The notes under the pieces were generated by a model. That model saw only the letters and a program-made list of their open reading frames with translations, was not told the DNA's origin and ran no database searches. Shown piece after piece: positions 1 to 5,108 of a stretch of DNA of 9,189 nt (position 1 is the stretch's first letter; the number at the start of each line of letters is the position of its first letter). The stretch spans positions 1 to 9,189 of the forward strand of contig JAURNN010000043.1 in the NCBI GenBank assembly GCA_030830185.1, in the 5' to 3' direction. A program made the position numbers and the translations under genes. This DNA is from Bacillota bacterium. Its GTDB lineage: Bacteria; Bacillota_I; Bacilli_A; Acholeplasmatales; Acholeplasmataceae.

Positions 1-105
1 ATATTGTTTAAAATCCCACCCATCGATAGATCCTCTTAAATCGTTCGCGATTTGCCAAATCGTTTTATGTAATTCTGCACGTTCTTGTTCTTTTTTGTTT
101 GACAT
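1..105 (-). CDS. hsdM: Type I restriction-modification methyltransferase subunit HsdM, N-terminal fragment (cut by window edge)
   Basis: Only the first 35 codons are present; the gene continues past the left edge. The start is ATG at 105-103, preceded by AGAGGA with six bases of spacing, a good ribosome binding site. The peptide begins MSNKKEQERAELHKTIW and carries LRGSIDGWDFKQY at residues 23-35. That stretch is highly typical of the N-terminal helical domain of HsdM proteins. HsdM with HsdS forms the adenine methyltransferase of a type I system; HsdR adds the ATP-dependent nuclease. HsdS and HsdR are presumably further left, which is inference. The gene is transcribed away from the tyrosine recombinase at 461-1348. 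The family call is strong for so short a fragment because the motif is distinctive, but nothing can be said about integrity or specificity. Confidence 0.86.
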   Translation of the reverse strand, partial: MSNKKEQERAELHKTIWQIANDLRGSIDGWDFKQY

Positions 106-301
106 TTTAAATCCTCTTGTGTATTAATTTAGTTTTGTTTTTGCATTGACTTTATTTTATCATACCTAACTAGTATATTAACTTAAGGTTCTATTAAATT
201 GCTTTTTTGAAAAAATCTTTGTCGGATTTTATTTTGTCATCTTCTCTTACTTTTTTATAAATGCAACAAAATTCATATTTCTTGATAGATTGTTATTCAA
301 A

Positions 302-342
302 TGTATCCAACTTGTCTCCAGTTTGTATCCATAGTGGATACA
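302..342. repeat. Three copies of an 8-base motif, two as an inverted pair: operator-like or recombinase-binding site
   Basis: TGTATCCA occurs at 302-309 and 324-331, and its exact reverse complement TGGATACA at 335-342. The second and third copies form a perfect 8-base inverted repeat around a 3-base centre (TAG). The first and second copies are direct repeats 22 bases apart, about two helical turns. This geometry suits a dimeric DNA-binding protein plus an accessory half-site. It lies between hsdM and the recombinase, upstream of the latter's leader. Whether the ligand is a repressor or the recombinase itself cannot be told from the sequence. Confidence 0.55.
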
Positions 343-415
343 CAATTGTCGAAACTTTTGTAAAAGATGGAACACTCCTTAAAAAACCACGTTATAAATC
401 ATACAGTATGGTAAC

Positions 416-459
416 ATGACCTTATCAAGGACACATTGTTGTCTTTACAAGGAGGTCAT
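416..459 (+). promoter_or_regulatory. Leader hairpin that would cover part of the recombinase Shine-Dalgarno sequence
   Basis: The outer stem pairs 416-423 with 452-459 (eight pairs, the innermost G-U). The inner stem pairs 427-433 with 440-446 (seven pairs, one G-U) around a six-base loop at 434-439. A small internal loop (424-426 against 447-451) separates them. The ribosome binding site AAGGAGG is at 449-455, so GAGG is paired in this fold, and the start codon at 461 follows two bases after the stem. Translational control is inferred from this arrangement. Confidence 0.5.
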
Positions 460-460
460 C

Positions 461-1348
461 ATGACATTTCAAGAGGCGATTCCAAAGTTTCTTAACTACA
501 TTCGGGTGGTGAGAGCGGAAGGTACCTATCACTACTATCTGTCTCATTCTAATACCATCTTACGCTTTCTTAAAGACTATGAGGTTGAGCATATGACAAC
601 GGATACATGCTTAGCATTTGTTGATTACCAACGGTCTCGAAATCCTAAGCTTAAAAATAACACGATCAACAAATACATGATCACCATCAAAGGGATCTAT
701 AAGTTTGTTACCAACAGGTCACTTTATTTTCCAAAGCTTAAAGAGTCGGTACCAGTCACATCTATTGTCCCTGAGCATACTTATCATGCTATCCTTAAAC
801 ATTTAGAGTCAAAACTTCATCTTAAAACCAATCTTAGAAACTATGTCTTTATTAGACTTCTTCGTGATACCGGTGCGAGGCTCAACGAGATGCTTCATAT
901 CGAGCTTTCTAATGTCAATCTCCACGATAATGCCATCTATCTAGAGGTTACCAAAAATCATGAGGCACGCTATGTCTTGTTTACCCGAGAGACTGCAAAG
1001 TATCTTAACGATTACATCCGCCAGTGCGAAATCAAAGGACGTTTGTTTATTGATTTTACAACAGGCATGCCGATGTCAAAGTCAGCGGTTCAAAATATGC
1101 TTTATAAACTGAGAACTCATCTTGGCATCAAAGAAAAAATAACGCCACATAAATGGCGTCATACGTTTGCAACTCAGTACATGCGTTCTTCAGGGAATAC
1201 AGAGATGCTTAGGCTCTTTCTTGGACATAAATCTCATAAAACCGTACAACGCTACATTCACTACAATCGTCAAGACATTTTTAAGGCGTATCGTGCTTAT
1301 GAGAAAGATTTAAAAAATACCTCAAATTTCAACACAAATGTGGTGTAA
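461..1348 (+). CDS. Tyrosine recombinase (XerC/XerD-like phage integrase family)
   Basis: A 295-residue site-specific recombinase, the usual size for XerC/XerD-like enzymes, which cut and rejoin DNA through a 3'-phosphotyrosine link. The ATG at 461 is chosen because AAGGAGG (449-455) sits five bases upstream; the in-frame ATG at 416 has no such site. Residues about 1-95 form the SAM-like core-binding domain and about 100-285 the catalytic domain. All catalytic residues can be seen: R140 in TGARLNE, K165 in EVTKNHE, H230 and R233 in TPHKWRH, H256 in LGHKS, and nucleophile Y265 in QRYIHY. There is no arm-binding N-terminal extension of the lambda integrase type. It is divergent from hsdM and convergent with the tRNA operon. 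About 18 of its 30 leucines are CTT and only 4 TTA, unlike rsmG, where TTA leads, suggesting foreign origin. It could be an inversion enzyme for hsdS genes or an island integrase; being outside a conserved Xer context, it is less likely the housekeeping XerC or XerD. Confidence 0.9.
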   Translation: MTFQEAIPKFLNYIRVVRAEGTYHYYLSHSNTILRFLKDYEVEHMTTDTCLAFVDYQRSRNPKLKNNTINKYMITIKGIYKFVTNRSLYFPKLKESVPVTSIVPEHTYHAILKHLESKLHLKTNLRNYVFIRLLRDTGARLNEMLHIELSNVNLHDNAIYLEVTKNHEARYVLFTRETAKYLNDYIRQCEIKGRLFIDFTTGMPMSKSAVQNMLYKLRTHLGIKEKITPHKWRHTFATQYMRSSGNTEMLRLFLGHKSHKTVQRYIHYNRQDIFKAYRAYEKDLKNTSNFNTNVV

Positions 1349-1368
1349 AGGACTTCTTCCTTAAACAA

Positions 1369-1391
1369 ATAAAAAAACCCTTAAAAAGGGT
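1369..1391 (-). terminator. Intrinsic terminator of the tRNA operon
   Basis: On the minus strand, 17 bases past the CCA end of tRNA-Phe, ACCCTT and AAGGGT form a six-base stem (1377-1382 with 1386-1391) around a three-base loop. A T run (A run on the plus strand, 1371-1376) follows directly. No T run follows on the plus strand, so it acts on the tRNA transcript rather than on the convergent recombinase, which ends at 1348. Confidence 0.85.
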
Positions 1392-1407
1392 CTTAAAATG
1401 GCTTTAG

Positions 1408-1483
1408 TGGTGGCTCCGGGCAGAATCGAACTGCCGACACAAGGATTTTCAGTCCTTTGCTCTACCGACTGAGCTACAGAGCC
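1408..1483 (-). tRNA. tRNA-Phe (anticodon GAA)
   Basis: A 76-base tRNA with seven acceptor pairs (GGCTCTG against CGGAGCC, one G-U), anticodon loop CTGAAAA, T loop TTCGATT and encoded CCA. It is the last gene of the array before the terminator. Its 3' end faces the recombinase/hsdM region, the usual orientation when an element has integrated at a tRNA 3' end. Confidence 0.97.
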
Positions 1484-1489
1484 TAATAA

Positions 1490-1565
1490 TGGCGGTCCGG
1501 ACGGGATTTGAACCCGCGATCTCCTGCGTGACAGGCAAGCATGTTAACCCCTACACCACCGGACC
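1490..1565 (-). tRNA. tRNA-Asp (anticodon GTC)
   Basis: A 76-base tRNA with a perfect acceptor stem (GGTCCGG/CCGGACC), discriminator G73 as expected for Asp, anticodon loop CTGTCAC, T loop TTCAAAT and encoded CCA. Six bases separate it from tRNA-Phe. Confidence 0.97.
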
Positions 1566-1573
1566 GTATTTTT

Positions 1574-1650
<77 letters not shown>

Positions 1651-1674
1651 ATATATAAAACTATTATTAGACAA

Positions 1675-1765
1675 TGGCGGAGGAAGAGGGATTCGAACCC
1701 CCGCGCCTTTTACAGCCTGTCGGTTTTCAAGACCGATCCCTTCAGCCAGACTTGGGTATTCCTCC
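1675..1765 (-). tRNA. tRNA-Ser (anticodon TGA)
   Basis: A 91-base class II tRNA with acceptor GGAGGAA/TTCCTCC, discriminator G73, anticodon loop CTTGAAA in a TCGGT/ACCGA stem, a long variable region and encoded CCA. By recall, its body closely resembles the Bacillus tRNA-Ser(UGA). Confidence 0.96.
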
Positions 1766-1789
1766 ATAAGTGTTACAAACAATAAGTAG

Positions 1790-1866
1790 TGGTGGACCCG
1801 GTAGGACTCGAACCTACGGCCGACCGGTTATGAGCCGGTAGCTCTAACCAACTGAGCTACGGGTCC
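1790..1866 (-). tRNA. tRNA-Ile2 (anticodon CAT, read as lysidine-modified)
   Basis: A 77-base tRNA with anticodon CAT but an Ile2 body. The acceptor GGACCCG/CGGGTCC, the ACCGG/CCGGT anticodon stem and the D arm follow the Bacillus tRNA-Ile(CAU) pattern rather than the Met one. C34 of this tRNA must be converted to lysidine by TilS so that it reads AUA as isoleucine. The assignment rests on similarity to the known pattern and on its place after Met in the conserved order. Confidence 0.9.
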
Positions 1867-1870
1867 AAAC

Positions 1871-1947
1871 TGGTAGCGGCGGGGGGAATCGAACCCTCGA
1901 CCTCACGGGTATGAACCGTGCACTCTATCCAGCTGAGCTACGCCGCC
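1871..1947 (-). tRNA. Elongator tRNA-Met (anticodon CAT), with an A50-C64 mismatch
   Basis: A 77-base tRNA with acceptor GGCGGCG against CGCCGCT (G1-U72 wobble) and anticodon arm CACGG-TTCATAC-CCGTG, matching the Bacillus elongator Met pattern. The T stem is GAGGG against CCCCC, so pair 50-64 is A-C instead of a standard pair. CCA is encoded. A 53-base spacer (1948-2000) upstream holds no recognisable promoter. Confidence 0.93.
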
Positions 1948-2000
1948 AAATCAGGTATTGTTTGTTTTTAACTCAATCGTAAAACAAGGATGAGTGAATT

Positions 2001-2076
2001 TGGTGGAGCCTAGGGGGCTCGAACCCCTGACCTCCTGCGTGCAAGGCAGGCGCTCTCCCAGCTGAGCTAAGGCCCC
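2001..2076 (-). tRNA. tRNA-Ala (anticodon TGC)
   Basis: A 76-base tRNA with acceptor GGGGCCT/AGGCTCC. It has the G3-U70 wobble pair that alanyl-tRNA synthetase recognises, discriminator A73, anticodon loop CTTGCAC, T arm AGGGG-TTCGAGC-CCCCT and encoded CCA. Confidence 0.97.
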
Positions 2077-2099
2077 ATTAAATCAATTCAAATATAAAG

Positions 2100-2187
2100 T
2101 GGTACCTCGAGCCGGACTTGAACCGGCACGGATTCATCATCCATGGGATTTTAAGTCCCACGTGTCTACCATTTCCACCATCGAGGC
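2100..2187 (-). tRNA. tRNA-Leu (anticodon TAA)
   Basis: An 88-base class II tRNA with anticodon arm TGGGA-CTTAAAA-TCCCA, a variable-arm stem GGAT/ATCC, T arm GCCGG-TTCAAGT-CCGGC and encoded CCA. It reads UUA/UUG, and its U34 is a typical target of the MnmE-MnmG pathway encoded at 5105-6961. Confidence 0.96.
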
Positions 2188-2195
2188 AAATAAAG

Positions 2196-2271
2196 TGGTG
2201 TCCCGTAATGGACTCGAACCATTGACACCTTGATTAAAAGTCAAGTGCTCTACCACCTGAGCTAACGGGAC
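2196..2271 (-). tRNA. tRNA-Lys (anticodon TTT)
   Basis: A 76-base tRNA with a perfect acceptor stem (GTCCCGT/ACGGGAC), anticodon arm CTTGA-CTTTTAA-TCAAG, T arm AATGG-TTCGAGT-CCATT and encoded CCA. Its wobble uridine is another standard MnmE-MnmG substrate. Confidence 0.97.
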
Positions 2272-2279
2272 ATAAAGCG

Positions 2280-2355
2280 TGGTGCCGAAAACAGGACTTG
2301 AACCCGCAACCTACTGATTACAAATCAGTTGCTCTACCAGTTGAGCTATTTCGGC
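2280..2355 (-). tRNA. tRNA-Thr (anticodon TGT)
   Basis: A 76-base tRNA with acceptor GCCGAAA/TTTCGGC, anticodon arm ACTGA-TTTGTAA-TCAGT, a T stem with two G-U pairs, T loop TTCAAGT and encoded CCA. Confidence 0.96.
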
Positions 2356-2359
2356 TTAA

Positions 2360-2435
2360 TGGTGGGAGATAACGGGCTCGACCCGCTGACCCCCTGCTTG
2401 TAAGGCAGATGCTCTCCCAACTGAGCTAATCTCCC
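2360..2435 (-). tRNA. tRNA-Val (anticodon TAC) with unusual G54
   Basis: A 76-base tRNA with a perfect acceptor stem (GGGAGAT/ATCTCCC) and anticodon loop CTTACAA between TCTGC and GCAGG. The T arm reads AGCGG-GTCGAGC-CCGTT, so position 54 is G where nearly all elongator tRNAs have T. The other twelve tRNAs in the array all have TTC at 54-56. CCA is encoded and the rest of the fold is normal, so the gene looks functional apart from this base. Confidence 0.93.
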
Positions 2436-2443
2436 CATTAAAA

Positions 2444-2470
2444 CAACCGACGTGTCTGGACAGGTGGTTG
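2444..2470 (-). other. Imperfect hairpin in the Ile-Val tRNA spacer
   Basis: CAACC (2444-2448) pairs with GGTTG (2466-2470) and, inside an internal loop, TGTC (2453-2456) can pair with GACA (2459-2462). It occupies most of the 44-base spacer between tRNA-Ile and tRNA-Val, one of the longer spacers of the array. There is no T run, so it is not a terminator. It may be a processing element of the precursor or chance. Confidence 0.35.
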
Positions 2471-2479
2471 ATAAATAAG

Positions 2480-2556
<77 letters not shown>

Positions 2557-2587
2557 CAATCATGAGAAAATACATAAGTGCTTAAAC

Positions 2588-2617
2588 ATTGTATCACTTA
2601 TTTAAGGCGATTGTCAA
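2588..2617 (-). promoter_or_regulatory. Strong internal promoter between tRNA-Tyr and tRNA-Ile
   Basis: On the minus strand, a perfect -35 TTGACA (2612-2617) is followed after 18 bases by -10 TACAAT (2588-2593). A TG one base before the -10 makes an extended -10 element. Transcription would start near 2581, about 25 bases before tRNA-Ile. Seven-base inverted arms (2574-2580 and 2595-2601) flank the -10. Confidence 0.8.
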
Positions 2618-2646
2618 TATAAACATGCACCTATGAAACATCAAGA

Positions 2647-2730
2647 TGGTGGAGGGGGGCAGATTCGAACTGCCGAACCCTAAGGAAGAGATTTACAGTC
2701 TCCCGCGTTTAGCCACTTCGCTACCCCTCC
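2647..2730 (-). tRNA. tRNA-Tyr (anticodon GTA)
   Basis: An 84-base class II tRNA with a perfect acceptor stem (GGAGGGG/CCCCTCC), anticodon loop CTGTAAA, a long variable arm, T arm GGCAG-TTCGAAT-CTGCC and encoded CCA. It is the first tRNA of the array and stands apart from the rest by a 90-base gap that holds the internal promoter. Confidence 0.97.
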
Positions 2731-2749
2731 AAAATCGGCTTGCTTATCT

Positions 2750-2778
2750 ATTCTATAAGAAAATAATTAAAAATGCAA
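2750..2778 (-). promoter_or_regulatory. Promoter of the tRNA array, upstream of tRNA-Tyr
   Basis: On the minus strand, -10 TAGAAT (2750-2755) lies 17 bases after -35 TTGCAT (2773-2778). The -10 matches consensus at five of six positions and the -35 at three. The start would be near 2743, about 12 bases before the tRNA-Tyr 5' end, a typical distance for a tRNA promoter. Confidence 0.65.
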
Positions 2779-2787
2779 CCATTTTTA
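2768..2787 (-). terminator. Weak AT-rich hairpin after parB, possible terminator
   Basis: On the minus strand, TAAAAATG (2780-2787) pairs with CATTTTTA (2768-2775) around a four-base loop, followed by a T-rich stretch interrupted by A and C. The stem has a single G-C pair, so stability is low. It overlaps the -35 of the tRNA promoter. It is the only terminator-like element I see between parB and the tRNA array, and read-through is possible. Confidence 0.3.
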
Positions 2788-2841
2788 TTCTATTTTTTTA
2801 ATTGATGAATCTTTCAGATGTATTCACTTATTAATTTGTAT

Positions 2842-3651
2842 TTAATCTTGATGATCAACAAGAACAGAAATAAGTTTTTGAATGGTGTCTTCATCGCCTT
2901 GTAGAGTGAGTTTTCCTTCTTTATGAACGGCTTGAATCTTATATCTATTTTCTATTGTCATAATGTGTGTTGAGGTTTGTGTGTACACTTCTTTTGGCTT
3001 AACTTTTAACGCTTGAATGATGGTTTCAAGTTTTCTTACACTTAAATGTTCATGGATCACTTTTTGAGCAAGTTTTAACGCAGTTTTTTCATCAAGTTTA
3101 GAAAGTGCACGTGCATGACCCATGGAGAGTTGGCGATGTTCAATTAATACTTGAATATCTTGATGGAGGTTGAGAAGTCCAATCATATTGACAATGTGAC
3201 TTCTTGATTTACCTACTTTCAATCCGAGTTCGTGATGTTTATATCCTCTAGTTTTTAAGATAATATCATAAGCACGCGCTTCTTCTAATGGGTTTAAATC
3301 TTCTCTTTGAATATTTTCAATCAGTGCAAGTTCATCGATCTTTTTATCTTCGTAAGCTCTTATGACGGCGGGAATTGTTTTTAAATTTAATGTCTTGTAT
3401 GCTCGGAATCTTCGTTCTCCCGAGATGATCATAAAATAATCTTTGACAGGTTTTAAAACAATCGGTTGAATGAGTCCGTGTTGAGAAATAGAGATCGCAA
3501 GTGCCTCAATTTGGTCATCGTTAAAATATTGCCTTGGTTGATGCGGGTTCGGTTTGATTTTAGAGAGTTCAACTTCTTCTATTAGTTCACCTTCTAACAC
3601 ATCTTTTACTTGATGTTCTTCCAGTAAGTCTTTAAATTGTTTGGGGTTCAT
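2842..3651 (-). CDS. parB: Chromosome-partitioning protein ParB (Spo0J family)
   Basis: A 269-residue ParB, a CTP-dependent DNA clamp that loads at parS sites and helps ParA and condensin organise and segregate origins. The N-terminal domain includes NPHQPR (35-40) and the nucleotide-binding motif GERRFRA (78-84), followed by ENIQRED (112-118). A helix-turn-helix region at about 137-160 reads parS, and a linker leads to a C-terminal dimerisation region at about 225-269. The length is near normal for the family. The start ATG lies inside parA (20-base overlap) and its ribosome binding site AAGGAG is about 13 bases away, longer than ideal, which suggests coupling to parA translation. It is the last gene of the operon. 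It is the only ParB-type protein here; no Noc paralogue is seen. Confidence 0.95.
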   Translation of the reverse strand: MNPKQFKDLLEEHQVKDVLEGELIEEVELSKIKPNPHQPRQYFNDDQIEALAISISQHGLIQPIVLKPVKDYFMIISGERRFRAYKTLNLKTIPAVIRAYEDKKIDELALIENIQREDLNPLEEARAYDIILKTRGYKHHELGLKVGKSRSHIVNMIGLLNLHQDIQVLIEHRQLSMGHARALSKLDEKTALKLAQKVIHEHLSVRKLETIIQALKVKPKEVYTQTSTHIMTIENRYKIQAVHKEGKLTLQGDEDTIQKLISVLVDHQD

Positions 3652-4420
3652 TATGTTTTATAATCTCCTTTGCTAAGGATTTATAAAGCTTGGATGCCAT
3701 GGATGTTGGTGCGTATTGTAAAACAGATACACCGTGTGTTGGTGCATTTTGCACTGCAACATTGGTGGTAATAATTGTTTCAAAGACACCATCTTGAAAA
3801 TATTCTTTAAGTTCGTGAACAATTTGCCAGCCAGCTTTAGAACGTTTGTCTAACATCGTTATTAATACGCCTTCGATAGAGAGTTGATAGTGGTTTACTT
3901 TTAAATTCTTTTGAACAGTGTGTACTGTGTTTAGAAGTTGAGTGAGTCCATCAATTGCTAAATATTGACATTGAACAGGGACTAAAACAGAATCTGATGC
4001 ATGGAGTGCTGATAAGGCTAAGAATCCTAATGAAGGTGGGCAATCAATCAAAATATAATCGTAATCGTTTTTGATTGTTTCGATACGTTGTCTTAAAATA
4101 TACATTTCATCAAGTTCCGTTGATCTTACTTTCATTCCTAAATGAGAAAGTTCAATCGTTGTTGGAATCATATGGAGTGATGTGTTTTCTATTTTAAACA
4201 CTGCATCTTTTATTTGAACATCACCGATCACAACTTTTTCGATGGTGTGTTTTAAAGATTGTCTGTGGATTCCTAATGAGGTCGTTGTTGAGGCTTGTGG
4301 GTCATAATCTATAAGTAATACTTTTTTATCCATTGCAGCAAGCGATGCTGAAAGATTGACGCTTGTTGTCGTCTTTCCTACACCACCTTTTTGGTTTGCG
4401 ATTGCAATGACTTTTCCCAT
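3632..4420 (-). CDS. parA: Chromosome-partitioning ATPase ParA (Soj family)
   Basis: A 262-residue ParA/MinD-type ATPase that dimerises on ATP, binds nucleoid DNA without sequence specificity and is released by ParB. The deviant Walker A motif KGGVGKTT (11-18) carries the signature lysine K11 and K16. Switch I DYDPQAS is at 38-44 and Walker B LIDCPPS at 124-130. R193 in MLDKR lies where related proteins have DNA-contacting arginines. The length matches the chromosomal Soj type without the N-terminal helix-turn-helix of plasmid ParA. It starts one base after the rsmG stop, with AAAGGG upstream, and overlaps parB by 20 bases, so the three genes form one transcript. The position next to rsmG supports the chromosomal role. 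Confidence 0.96.
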   Translation of the reverse strand: MGKVIAIANQKGGVGKTTTSVNLSASLAAMDKKVLLIDYDPQASTTTSLGIHRQSLKHTIEKVVIGDVQIKDAVFKIENTSLHMIPTTIELSHLGMKVRSTELDEMYILRQRIETIKNDYDYILIDCPPSLGFLALSALHASDSVLVPVQCQYLAIDGLTQLLNTVHTVQKNLKVNHYQLSIEGVLITMLDKRSKAGWQIVHELKEYFQDGVFETIITTNVAVQNAPTHGVSVLQYAPTSMASKLYKSLAKEIIKHNEPQTI

Positions 4421-4421
4421 G

Positions 4422-5108
4422 TTATAACCCTTTTTTTAATATGATTGCATAAGGTCTTGGATACCCAATGACATGTTTTTGTTTTTTAAATACCATGACA
4501 CTACGTTTTCCGTATTCAAGCGGTAATTCATAGTCATGTTTATTAAATGTGGTTGTTTTTAAAATCTTTAACGCGTTCATGATGTTTTCAGAAGCAATTT
4601 GTTGTGGGGTCACATAAAGATATAGTAATCCGTTTTCTCTAAGCATCGGAATACATAGTTCTAAGAGTGTTGACATGTTTGCTGTTGCTCTTGAAACAAT
4701 GATATCATAATGATTTAAATTCTTTTTAGCGTGATCTTCAGCACGCTCATAAGCAAATGTTGTATGTGTAAGTTCAAGTTGTTCTGATACATGTTTTAAA
4801 TATTGAATCTTTTTTAAATTACTATCAAGTAACGTTAATTTTAATGTGGGTTCCATAATTTTTAATGGAAGTCCAGGGTATCCCGGTCCTGTTCCTACAT
4901 CTAGAATAGTTGAATGTTTTGGAAAAGGATGGTCTTTTAATACCCAATAACTATCTATGAAATGCTTCACAATTACATCAGTTTCTTTTGTAATTGAGGT
5001 GAGATTGGTATGTTCGTTATAAATAATCATCTCTTCATATAGTTTTTGAAACAATTCTAGCTGTTTCTCTGTAAGTTGAACTGGGGATAATGCTTTTAAT
5101 TGCTTCAT
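4422..5108 (-). CDS. rsmG: 16S rRNA (guanine-527-N7) methyltransferase RsmG (GidB)
   Basis: A 228-residue SAM-dependent methyltransferase that makes m7G527 in the 530 loop of 16S rRNA; loss in other bacteria gives low-level streptomycin resistance. The N-terminal NEHTNLTSI (31-39) and the SAM-binding motif DVGTGPGYPGLPLKI (70-84) are diagnostic. VSRATANM (138-145) is the usual motif of the active core, and the C-terminal YPRPYAIILKKGL (216-228) is a variant of the family's basic end. The start ATG shares ATGA with the mnmG stop, and AGGA lies 11 bases upstream, so translation is likely coupled. The length is close to the family's usual 210-240. The mnmG-rsmG-parA-parB order is standard for Firmicutes near the origin. 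Confidence 0.95.
   Translation of the reverse strand: MKQLKALSPVQLTEKQLELFQKLYEEMIIYNEHTNLTSITKETDVIVKHFIDSYWVLKDHPFPKHSTILDVGTGPGYPGLPLKIMEPTLKLTLLDSNLKKIQYLKHVSEQLELTHTTFAYERAEDHAKKNLNHYDIIVSRATANMSTLLELCIPMLRENGLLYLYVTPQQIASENIMNALKILKTTTFNKHDYELPLEYGKRSVMVFKKQKHVIGYPRPYAIILKKGL

Larger units (their letters stand above)
106..460. other. Divergent intergenic region between hsdM and the recombinase
   Basis: These 355 bases have no coding sequence that I can support. They must hold the promoters of both divergent genes. For hsdM, the best -10 on the minus strand is TATGAT (159-164), but its -35 (TTAAGT, 181-186) is poor, so this is only a weak candidate. For the recombinase, TATAAA at 393-398 could be a -10, again without a good -35. 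A small hairpin AAAATC (212-217) / GATTTT (225-230) is present but AT-rich and of doubtful meaning. The clearest structure is the three-copy motif at 302-342 and the leader hairpin at 416-459, listed separately. Confidence 0.5.

Noticed and set aside
416..460. Upstream in-frame ATG adding 15 residues to the recombinase
   Set aside because: It has no ribosome binding site, while the ATG at 461 has AAGGAGG at ideal spacing; the added residues do not look like the family's N-terminus.
2159..2164. CACGTG, the core of a parS site, near parB
   Set aside because: It lies in the tRNA-Leu gene and its flanks do not match the TGTT/AACA arms of parS. I see no parS site in the window.
5105..5108. UGA read as tryptophan, as in Mycoplasma
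   Set aside because: mnmG and the gene before tkt both end in TGA exactly where the next ATG begins, and the tryptophan codons checked are TGG.
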